Part shown: piece after piece, positions 34,133 to 42,921 of the stretch | Position numbering within the stretch: the first letter of the stretch is position 1 | Layout: every line of letters starts with the position of its first letter | Origin: Actinomortierella ambigua | Lineage: Eukaryota > Mortierellomycota > Mortierellomycetes > Mortierellales > Mortierellaceae | Reading direction: 5' to 3' | Assembly: GCA_016098155.1 (NCBI GenBank) | Contig: JAAAJB010000009.1 | Coordinates: 85,171 to 149,170 of the forward strand | DNA: 64,000 bases | The notes under the pieces: generated by a model | What the model was told of the DNA's origin: nothing | The model's input: the letters and a program-made list of their open reading frames with translations, nothing else | Databases searched by the model: none | Position numbers and translations under genes: made by a program

Positions 34133-34759
34133 CAACAGTATGAAGACGGTCATGATCCTGCACTATCGGATCAGCCATTTGGCATTCCGCGCAATGATGC
34201 GGATGCGTTACATGGATTCGACAACCTCACCCTCCATCGTCTGGCGCCAGCAACGGCGGACGAAGGATTCATGAGCGACGGTGGAGGTTTTTCAGCCACG
34301 AGCGAGTCACTGGTACTGTCCGGATATGGCATGAACAATGAGTTGGAGCACGAGGGCAATCCGTGGGGTCGTTCTTCATCGGCCTCGTCGTTATCGAAGC
34401 CGTCACCCCACGTTACATATCGCCCTTTGAACGAAGCGCAGCAGCAGCAGCAGCAGCAGCAGCAGAACGAGACAGACAAGGAGCAAGCGGAAGAAGATAA
34501 CGGTGCAAGACGCAGTGGATACGAGGAGATTGGGTTCAAACGATCGAGTCTGTTGTTCACTGCATCGACGGACCCGAGGCATAGTGCTGCGAGTGGACTG
34601 GTGGATGTGGATCTTGATCTCGACAGTGTTGGAAACTCTACCCCATTGCCTGGGGAAGGAGTCGATGCTGTGAGCAACGGCAGTCCAGCCGGGAATACGG
34701 ACAAAAAGAAAAAGAGGAAGAGCTCGAGTAAGAAGAAGAATAAGAAAGGCGACCAATAA
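31934..34759 (+). CDS. RABL6-like (Parf) small GTPase domain protein with polyglutamine tail
   Basis: An atypical Ras-superfamily protein. Exons are 31934-32219 (5' end uncertain), 32328-32375, 32479-32571, 32664-32771, 32872-33050, 33174-33377 and 33476-34759, about 733 residues. The GTPase domain begins with MKIVIRGD..TGKTSLF (P-loop GxxxxGKT) followed by ERLQGRPF, then VEIWDVVDKG where ordinary Rabs have DxxGQ, and a degenerate G4 region (LLLKNFSEDD). That combination is specific to RABL6. Residues 96 onward continue to a long disordered tail with acidic patches, two polyglutamine tracts and a Lys-rich end (KKKKRKSSSKKKNKK). The first exon may instead start at an acceptor near 32072 (CAACAG before TTCCAAAAAC), which would need an additional upstream exon. 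The gene follows SUV3 by about 150 bases on the same strand. Confidence 0.82.
34088..34129 (+). repeat. (CAG)14 trinucleotide run encoding polyglutamine
   Basis: Fourteen uninterrupted CAG codons within the RABL6-like gene, preceded by CAG/CCG-interrupted glutamines and followed by CAT CAA CAG. A second CAG run of about nine units lies near 34439-34465. Uninterrupted CAG predicts length instability. Confidence 0.95.
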
Positions 34760-34950
34760 AAAAAGGAGCTTGGAAAAGAGATGATCTCGTTTTTTGCCGA
34801 CGCACAAGCCAACGAGCCGATCGATTGCACGTCTTTTGACGTGCTTGTTTGAGGGGAAGGCGTCTTCAAAATTTTTATATAACTTTAAATCCTCTCGATG
34901 AAATCCATTTTTCTCAACCCTCATTTACATTTCTACACTTTCTCACACTC

Positions 34951-36258
34951 ATGCCGACACAAATCATGAACAGGAGGACAGGGCACAAGGAGCCATCTCA
35001 TGTTGATACACTCATCGCCGAGCATCCTGCCATTCATCCCCTCAGTTCCCCTACGGACAACACAGGCAATGCAACCCCAGCGTCTTCCAAGCGAGAGCTC
35101 GCCTTCACAGTGCTGCACTTTGTCCTCAAGCCAGTCTACTTTCTGCTCTTTGTACTCATGCACATCGGCAACGAGCTGTTGATCAGCTTGAGGTCTCTGA
35201 AGACGATTCTGCGCATGTGGTTCCTCGCACACAAGTATCCTATTTCGCCACCCATCGTTCGGCTTCTGAGAGACGACTTGGAAGGCAAGCTGGCCAAGAA
35301 GCCAACCCACCTGGCTGTCGTTCTTCCTGTGATGCACGGAGACGAAGATACGTGGCAGGATAGGGTGGCAGAGCTGGCCCAATGGTCCATCGCCACCGGC
35401 ATCAAATGTCTGTCGATCATGAGGACCGATGGTACGTAGAATATGTAAACGAGACATACTTTTAGGTTTGCTCTCAGTTCTAGCTTCGTTGACATATGAC
35501 TGACACGTAGGCTGGCTGTCCCTTTTTTTTTTTAATATTGTCTCCTCAGCCATCACGACTGAGAATCTCGCGCATCTGCAGGCGCGCATGGACTTTACGT
35601 TTGCTGAATTCTTCGAGGCCGACAACGTTATCCCTGTCGCATTAGCAAGGACTCTTTCACCCACTGCAGATGACTTTGAAGAGACTCCATCTCAGATCAA
35701 GAAGCGTATTCATCATGGACGCCAGTTTGGTATGTATTCGAGTGCTATATCGTTGTCTCGTGGAGACCATGTATCATTTTCTAATGACACTCACACTTTT
35801 TTTTTTTTTAAAAAAAAATATATAGACCTAGATGTCGTGATTCTGAACGAGCGGGATGGTCACGAGCGGGTAGCCAGCAGTGTTCAGGCACTTGGCGTCG
35901 CTTCCTTGGAGAAGAAGGTGTCAAGTAGCCAGATCGACACGTCCTATATTGACTCGATTCTCTCAGGTATGACCTTTCTCGATGCACTCACTGTCTTACA
36001 GCTACCAACCCTCCCCACTGCGTTGCAGTGCTGACGACCCCCCCCCCCCATCTTTTAAATTTTATTTTAGCGGAGCTCTCGGAACCAGAGTTGCTGATCG
36101 TGTTCAAAGATCAGTTGGACCTCAGCAGCTATTCGCCATGGCACCTACGACTCACCGAGATCTACCATGAGCCGGACCAGTACTTTGTCCCACAGTATAC
36201 CATGTACCTCGAAGCGCTCTTCTGTTACTCCAAGTGCGACCGACGCTTTGGCAAGTGA
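34951..36258 (+). CDS. NUS1: Dehydrodolichyl diphosphate synthase complex subunit NUS1 (NgBR)
   Basis: The non-catalytic partner of the cis-prenyltransferase that makes dehydrodolichyl diphosphate on the ER membrane. Exons are 34951-35431, 35550-35729, 35826-35966 and 36071-36258 (329 residues). The N-terminus is polar, then hydrophobic segments follow at about residues 50-75 (FVLKPVYFLLFVLMHI), consistent with ER membrane anchoring. The cis-prenyltransferase-like domain then runs from HLAVVLPV to the end. The family signature ending in RFGK is present: the R-x-G motif at the C-terminus completes the active site of the heterodimer. PWHLRLTEIYH and LDVVILNERDGHERV are further family-like blocks. 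Intron 2 (96 bases) is in frame with no stop, so its retention would insert 32 residues. The dolichol gene ALG5 follows 319 bases downstream on the same strand. Confidence 0.92.
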
Positions 36259-36577
36259 TGGCGAATAGTTCAGATAGAGTACTTCCAAGAAGACTTTTGT
36301 CAAAAATAGACTCGACCAATGGAGTTGCTCCAGACCCGCTGTGGAGGAACAATTTTGAAGATGAGCTTCGAGTATTTGACTCTCTGTTGCACTGCATTTG
36401 TATAACCACGCCCTTCTCTCCCAATCCTGCACCCCACCTCCTGCCTGGGTTATCCTCTCTCTCTCTTTCTCTCTCTCTCGTTCTCGCTCTCGCACTCACC
36501 CTCTCTCTCGCACTCACCCTCTTGCCTTCTCCATTTATTACTCGCAAGTCATCTGTCTACCCATTCCATCTACCACC
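36259..36577 (+). promoter_or_regulatory. NUS1-ALG5 spacer with CT-rich promoter
   Basis: 319 bases between the NUS1 stop and the ALG5 start. The stretch from about 36410 to 36530 is almost pure C/T (CTCTCT, TCTCGCACTCACC repeated twice), resembling the CT-rich leaders of other genes here. It probably holds the ALG5 promoter, arguing for separate transcripts. Confidence 0.5.
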
Positions 36578-37818
36578 ATGCTTTCTTGGGCAGTTATCCT
36601 GTCCAGTCTGGTCTTGGGCGGCATTGCTGCTGTACGAGTTTCAGTTCATGCATGATGAGGAGCACTTCTTGTCCCTTTAATCTTGTTGCATTGACTCATC
36701 TCGATTCCTCAACTCGTGTGATGCCCCCTTTTCATCTCTTTTAGGTGATCACATTCTTGGTCCTGTGGAGTCCGCGGCCGAGGCAAGCAACAGAGCTGGA
36801 GAGGCGCTATCAGGACCACTCGATGATTGAAGCGCTCTTGGAAGACGACAAAGAGGCTGCTAGGAAGAAGAAGCAGGAAGAGGACGCGCCAGAATCCGCG
36901 ACGTCATCAACACCAGCACCGAAAAAGCAACGCCGCTGGCGATCCAAGGCATACACGAGCTTGCTTAAGCCTCTGCAGCGGACAGACGAAAATGACGCTG
37001 AGCGATCGCTGACACTCGTGGTCCCAGCGTACAATGAGTCAGAGCGCCTTCCCATCATGCTCAAGGAAACACTGGCACACCTCAAGGAGCGGTCGCAGCG
37101 GCCTTCGATCTCCGGTCAACCCTTCACTTACGAGATCTTACTAGTCGATGATGGCTCTAGGGATGACACGGTCAAGGTTGCACTTGAGTGGGCTCAGCAG
37201 GAGAAGCAAGCCGATCTGCGGGTTCTGACGTTGGAGAGAAACCGCGGCAAAGGCGGTGCAGTGATCCAAGGAATGCTCCATGCGCGTGGCGAGTATCTGC
37301 TGATGGTGGATGCCGATGGAGCGACAAAGTTTTCGGATCTGGACAGGCTTGAGCAGGAGATGAAGCGCGTCGAGAAGTCAGGGCTAGGTGTTGCGATTGG
37401 GTCACGAGCCCATCTTGTGAAGACGGACGCAGTCGTCAAGCGATCCTTCATCCGCAACTTTTTGATGTACTCGTTCCATTTGATTGTGCACATCTTGGGC
37501 ATCCGTGGCATTGCTGACACGCAGTGCGGATTCAAACTCTTCTCCCGCAAAGCGGCCCAGGCCATCTTCCCAAACATGCATGTCGAAGGCTGGGTCTTTG
37601 ATATCGAGGTCCTCATGATGGCGCAGCAGCTTGGCATCCCGATCGTCGAAGTACCAGTGGCATGGCAGGAGATTGATGGATCCAAAGTCTCCCTCGTGCG
37701 GGATTCCATCAAGATGGCTCTTGATCTGCTCGTCATTCGCCTCAACTATATCCTGGGGCTGTGGACTGTCCCCCGTCTACCAACCAGCTCCTCCAGCAAG
37801 TCAGCACCAGCCGAATAG
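36578..37818 (+). CDS. ALG5: Dolichyl-phosphate beta-glucosyltransferase ALG5
   Basis: A GT2-family enzyme of the ER that transfers glucose from UDP-glucose to dolichyl phosphate, making the Dol-P-Glc donor used to cap the N-glycan precursor. Exon 1 (36578-36631) encodes an 18-residue hydrophobic start (MLSWAVILSSLVLGG); exon 2 (36745-37818) holds the rest, 375 residues in total. The N-terminal membrane anchor spans about residues 1-27. A charged, Lys/Glu-rich linker of about 60 residues precedes the catalytic domain, which shows VPAYNE (111-116), the DDGS nucleotide-sugar motif (153-156), the metal-binding DADG (207-210), and RGIADTQCGFKLF, the ALG5/DPM1 block. The end contains EVPVAWQEIDGSK and a helix, then a Ser-rich tail. 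All expected catalytic residues are present. The linker is longer than I remember for yeast Alg5. Confidence 0.94.
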
Positions 37819-38527
37819 AGCTTTTGACCTCGCTTTGCCATATTGTTATTTCGCTTTATCAAACCCTTCTCTCTCGTTCAGCTACGCCCATTCTTCCTTG
37901 GCGGATACCGCACAAAAAAATGTAACATTTTCATGAACCCACACGTGGTCTGAGAGCATATTTCTCGTTTCAACCCACTTTCTACTTCCTTCAGGTTCTG
38001 CAGGCAGCTCCTAGTCCTCTATTTTTTTTTCCAATGTAGCTGAAGCACAGGCGCAAATAATAAAATGTCAAATACCGAAATGGAAGAAGGCGCGCGTGGG
38101 GAGCAAAGTGCAACAACGCTAGTCTTGTCCCGCGCAAGAGCTTTGAGGCTCCTTGACTGAGAAAAAGGAGACCAGGCCCTTTGCAACATACATGGATTTT
38201 TTTCAAACACCACCTCCGTGCTCTTTGTGAGTCCCCTTTGGCTTTTTACTGTTTTTGCGCTCGACAAGAATAGTTAGGTCTCCATTCAGGCAGGGCTGGG
38301 CCATGTCCAAGTTGTTCTTCAGCAGCTTTCGTCGACGTCGACGACTTTTTTATTTCTTGCTTTCCTTCTTCATTTCCTTCCCCTTCTTCTTCTTCTTCTT
38401 CTTCTTCCATTTTATTGTCCTGCTATCCCACTTTTGTTCTCTGTTCCACGCTCGTTTCTCTTCCACCGTCCGCCAACCATCCACCCCCTACACCCCCTTT
38501 AACCCTTCAACTGACAATAAAGGAATA
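37819..38527. other. Intergenic region between ALG5 and LysM gene
   Basis: This holds the ALG5 3' flank and a CT-rich stretch at about 38330-38500, including a TTC-repeat run near 38382-38405, directly ahead of the LysM gene start. No gene is seen. Confidence 0.6.
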
Positions 38528-39320
38528 ATGAAGTTCACTCTCTCGCTCGTCGTTCTGGCTGCCGCTGCTTCTCAGGCTGTGGCCGTGGTCCCTACACCCA
38601 TCGCATCCTGCACCAGAACTGTGGTTGTCCAGAGTAAGTGAACGCTTTCCCTTCTCCTTTGATTTTGTGTTACACGGGCGAATTTCCGTGCTCAGCCCTA
38701 GAAAACAAAAAAGTTTTTGTGCAACGGTCTTCACGCCCGAGTGAACTCTTTGGTTTTCTCATGCTGGCCATCGCGACCCATCCCCAACTACTTTCTCATA
38801 ATCTTGTTTATAAAAACTAATATCTATGCATTCTCGCGCGACCCCTGCCCACCCACCTATCCACCCATACAAAAAAAAAAAAAAAATAGTGACGGATACC
38901 GATGGCTGTGCAGCATTTGCGGCTCGCAACAGCGTCACGTTTGACGACCTGCTCAAGTGGAACCTGAAATTGCGCCGCGACTGCCTGAACCTAGATTTGG
39001 GCGAGAAGATGTGCGTCTCTGTCGCACAGGGTGCCGCTGTTCCCGTCTCCACATCTGGTGCGTCGTCTGGCACCAAGACGACAGCACCAGCAGGTGGTGC
39101 AGCAGCGACAGCGACAGCGACAGTAACAGGAACAGCGACGCCCACGCCTAGCGCCACCACGGGTGCGCCCAACAATAATGGCAAGCCGCCCACCGCGGCG
39201 CCAGGTGCGGCTTCGGCTCAAGGCGCAAAGAGCGGTGCCTCGACAACTGTCGTCAAGGCTTTGTGGACTTTTGGTGGTGTGGTCGTGCCTGCCGTGCTGG
39301 CGTGTGTCTATGTCCTCTAA
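38528..39320 (+). CDS. Secreted, probably GPI-anchored LysM-domain protein
   Basis: A 178-residue cell-surface protein with one LysM-like module, expected to bind chitin or related N-acetylglucosamine glycans. Exons are 38528-38633 and 38890-39320, joined across a Met codon. Residues 1-19 form a signal peptide (MKFTLSLVVLAAAASQAVA). The module (about 28-80) holds C28, C42, C67 and C77, with TDTDGCAAFAARNSVTFDDLLKWN and LNLDLGEKMCVSV, matching the fungal LysM pattern D-x-C..A..F.....L..WN....C..L..G..xCV. A Thr/Ala/Pro/Ser-rich stretch (about 85-150) should be heavily O-glycosylated. The hydrophobic C-terminus (WTFGGVVVPAVLACVYVL) preceded by small residues suggests a GPI-attachment signal. 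Whether it protects the fungal wall or masks chitin cannot be told. A poly-A run follows the stop. Confidence 0.87.
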
Positions 39321-39750
39321 AAAAAAAAAAAAAAAAAAAAAACGATCCAACACCTTAGTACGCTCACCTCCTCCATCTATTGCTCTACACATCCCCCCCT
39401 TCCCCTCCTTCCTTCTCTCTCGCTCCTTACCTTTCCTCTCACCCCCACCCCACACCACCGTTACGTTCATTTTCTCCTTCGACTGAGAGACTATCACCAT
39501 CACTCTAATCATAAAACACGCGCTGGGCGCATGCGTTTACGAAATTAGTATAATATCCTCAGAGATTGAGAGAGAGAGAAAGGGGGAAGGGGGCATGAAG
39601 GTGAAAGTTGGAGCTAGGGTTCATAAAAGTCCCCCAATGCACGAGGGGAAATGAGGGACAAAGGGGGAGAGGGGGTAGGAGGGGTAGGAGGGGTAGGAGG
39701 AGAGGCCTAAAAGCAACAGCCTTGCATCCTTTTTTATTAGATGCTATCTA
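39321..39750. other. Convergent intergenic region
   Basis: The LysM gene and the next minus-strand gene end towards each other. A run of about 22 A follows the LysM stop, then a C/T-rich stretch to about 39480, a short GA tract near 39569-39580 and a GGGGTAGGA repeat of three units near 39672-39701. No gene is supported. Confidence 0.6.
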
Positions 39751-41519
39751 TTATTCATGCACAGCGAACGCTTTTAGTAGATGTCCATGTGGACAATAGG
39801 TCCAGTCGAGAGCAAGGGCATGGCCTCCTAAATCGGGCACAGTACGGCGACCCCAAAGCCGGCCGAGTCCTTCACTGTTGCTGCTACCATCATGACCGCT
39901 ACCGCCTACAACACCACAGGAACACGAGACACCGTCCGTGGTAGTAATAGATCCATGAGGGATAGGGGGGAAAGGGTGGCTCCGATGCAGGTGCAGGTGG
40001 TGGCGCTCGGAGGCTCGGGTATCTCCCTCTCGTGGTGTTGTTATTGTTGTTGCTCCTACTGTTGTCGTCGTCGTTGATGTTGATCCAGTTGCTGCAGGTG
40101 CTTCAGCTGTGAAAGAGCGCTGAGCGACTGTGGTCATGAATAACCGACGCTGGCTTTCCTTGGTTCGTAAGAGCAACTGAAATGCCGTCCCAGACTGCAA
40201 GGAGCCAGCCACACCCACGGTGGTCTCGTCAGGGACATTCACTTCCATCTCGTCTTTCGAGCAGCGACGCAGGTGCGAGCCCTCGGCCGTACGGACGGCA
40301 TGAACGGTGGCGATGGCCTCCGTCCAGAACCCAAGAGCCGAGTGGAGACAGCTATGGCTATGCGAAATTGGAGGTGACGATGGGTGCGACGCGCCAGCCT
40401 GGAGATGTGAAGGTGTATGGCACGATAGTGACGACGACGACGATGGTGTGTTGGAGGAATCCATCCCTCCGAAAGGCGGTGGCGGTTGGTTCTCGGGATG
40501 GCGGCTAGACTCTATGGCTTCATTGTCATTTGTTTCTTCGACAATGAGCAATTGAACTGGTCGACCTCTAGGCGACAACAAAGAAAAGGTAGATAGAGTA
40601 TATCATGTAGTTCAGAAACGGGGCACTAGCAGAACCACGAGTACCTGTGTAGTCAGGGAAAGAGAGGGTCTGCTACATTGGTAGTTCCTTACAATGATTT
40701 TTCCATCCACTGCATGGCATCCTTGACCTCGCTCATCACTTGGCTGACCAACTTTAGATAAACACGATGCCGATCTACTCCACCTGCTCCACCAGCAGTG
40801 CTTGAAGCTGCTGAATGGGGCATCGAGGTCGATGGAGCCACGGTTGACATGTCCTTGCTAACAGCATCAAATGCAAAGAACCCGGCAAGGATGATAACTA
40901 ATGGCGTATTATCCACTTCTTGTTGCTCCTTGTCATGTGCTTGTCGCTGCTGTTGCCCCTGTCGCTGCGGGATAATAGTCTGGTTCAGATGAATGCACTT
41001 GAAGAATGACTCGAGGTGTTGCAGCGTGGGACAATAGTGAATGACCATCCGGGCCCAAAGATCCGGTCGGAATGCATCATTTTCTCGCTCAAAGTGCCTC
41101 CAGTGGTGGTCATGCGCTTCAAGCTTCTTTTGTGGGTCCATACGAAGACGATCTCGCAGTGCCAGCTGAGATCGCGCGAATACCCACACGCCAGGAAAGG
41201 TTGGCAAGGTTGAGGTTGACACTTCCTGCATCGTCCGCGCGACAAACTGCCGTTCTCTCTCGAGTGTGTTTAGTCCATATTGGAGTGCATATCTAAGCAG
41301 GGAACAATAGGAAACAGCATTGCAGGCATTGAGTATGGATAAGAAAATGAAGCGTTTGCCACCTTTGTGTTGCACACTGGCGCCTGAGTATGTCAAAGGT
41401 GCATACCTCAGCGGAAGATTAACAAAGAGTGCGGAGGTGACGTCAAGAGTGAGATCATTGAGCACTTGTTCTGGAACTGTCGAGGAGTCATGGGGAAACA
41501 GGTCCAGAATGCTAAGCAT
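39751..41519 (-). CDS. Unrecognised protein, possible degenerate RecA-fold (SWSAP1-like)
   Basis: A 547-residue protein from two minus-strand exons, 41519-40693 and 40567-39751, with the junction reading SLGRPVQLLIVEE. I do not recognise a named family with confidence. The N-terminal half has alternating hydrophobic strands and helices: GGKRFIFLS followed by a helix where a Walker A would sit but without GKT, then VWVF, then WARMVIHYCPTLQHLESFF, then PLVIILAGFFAF where a Walker B strand would sit, then a long helix and VQLLIVEET. This order resembles Rad51-paralogue/SWSAP1-like RecA folds, and I offer it only as a hypothesis. The C-terminal half is Ser/Thr/His-rich and disordered. A 260-base promoter region is shared with ADI1. 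No signal peptide or membrane span. Confidence 0.6.
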
Positions 41520-41779
41520 GAGGAAGGAGGAGGGTCATGAGAGGGAAATCCGTGACAAGAGAGATGCACATGGACCCGTCTGCATGGAAAGAACGTTTGC
41601 CACCATTTCCCGATTGGGAGGTGATCGCCAATTAGAGATATTTTGTGCAGGTACAGAAATCCGATTATGAGATTTTTGCCTGCGATGGTGAATGTTCACC
41701 GAAAGGGCCCTGCGCACAACCCAAAAATAAAATAGTCTCTCTTCTCCCCCTAAAGCTCCTCCACGACTCCCACTTCACC
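41520..41779. promoter_or_regulatory. Short bidirectional promoter region, unknown protein / ADI1
   Basis: Only 260 bases separate the start codons of two divergent genes, so both promoters must lie here or overlap the genes. I see no clear TATA box. The stretch 41740-41778 is C/T-rich in the ADI1 direction. Confidence 0.5.
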
Positions 41780-42843
41780 ATGCGTGCCTACCTCTACGAC
41801 AATCTCGACACTGACTGCAGACTACCACACGAGCAGATCCCCTCGGTCCCCATCAGCCTCGAGGAGCTCGCCGAGACTGGTGTCCTCTACTGGCGTCTGA
41901 ATGACGACGATTTCGAGGCTCAAATCGACAAAATCTGTTTGGAGCGTAATTACAAGAACCGCGACCAGGTACTCCACCCTTCTTCGCCGTACCCAGACGC
42001 GCACTTTTGCTGTTCTGGATACTTCCTCCACCTTTCCTCTCAATTGGACTCTTTACGTCTTTGACTCCATGTTTTCAGACACTCGGACTCTTTGCAACGA
42101 ATATTGTCTAACGGGGTGACAATCAAATGATATATATACCTCTTTCGTCCATCTTACTAGATTACGGTATCCAAGGAGGGTCTCGGAGCCATTTATGACG
42201 AAAAGATCAAGATCTTCTTCACCGAGTATGAAAGACTTTCTTAGTTTGCGCCGAATGGTCATCGACAACGTTAATTCCCGAAAAAGCGTACCGCGAATTA
42301 CATTATGCTAACTGAGCTGGAACCTCGTGGAACTGCTCAACATAGGCACCTGCATGAGGACGAGGAGATCCGTGCTATCCTCGATGGCACTGGTTACTTT
42401 GATGTCCGAGGTAAGTTCCTAACAGGCTGAGAAAACAGTGGATACTACTACTGAATGCGAAAAAGTTCGTTAACCCTTCCTCTCCCCCCACCTCCATGGT
42501 GGTTTGTACCCAACCTTATAGACAAGAATGATCGCTGGATTCGTATCAAGGTCGAGAAGGGCGACCTGATTGTCCTGCCTGCAGGCATCTACCATCGTTT
42601 CACCCTCGATACCAACAACTACCTTAGGGCTATGCGCCTTTTCAAGGAGGACCCTGTCTGGACCCCGCTGAACCGTAAGTTGGAAAAATTGCTTTTTTTT
42701 TTAGACACCTTTTTTTTTCAGCGGCGGATGACTGACTGCGCCCTCCCCCTTTCCCTCAACCACGTTGTTTTTCCGTGACAATAGGGCCTGCCGATGAAAG
42801 CCCCTTCCGCAAGTCTTACCTTGAATCCATTTCTGCCCACTGA
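41780..42843 (+). CDS. ADI1: Acireductone dioxygenase (methionine salvage)
   Basis: A cupin-fold metalloenzyme that, with iron, converts acireductone and oxygen to 2-keto-4-methylthiobutyrate and formate, the penultimate step of the methionine salvage cycle. Exons are 41780-41968, 42161-42225, 42346-42410, 42522-42674 and 42785-42843 (176 residues, the family length). The metal ligands are visible: the HLHEDEE block gives H86, H88 and E92, and GIYHRF gives H131. Other family blocks are MRAYLYDN at the start, [28 protein letters not shown] and the C-terminal RLFKEDPVW. Four short introns split this small gene, one of them immediately before the HxH motif. It is probably cytosolic. The stop lies only 78 bases before the next start codon on the same strand. 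Confidence 0.96.
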
Positions 42844-42921
42844 AAGGGTGTCTCCTGTTGTAAATACGCGTTTGCGCTTGAATAAAGCTTCCCTTCTGGA
42901 AGGCGGTGTGACTGCCTTCTG

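Noticed and set aside
33953..34178. Poly-Leu and poly-Ala frames on the minus strand at 34.0-34.2 kb
   Set aside because: These are antisense translations of the CAG repeat in the RABL6-like gene.
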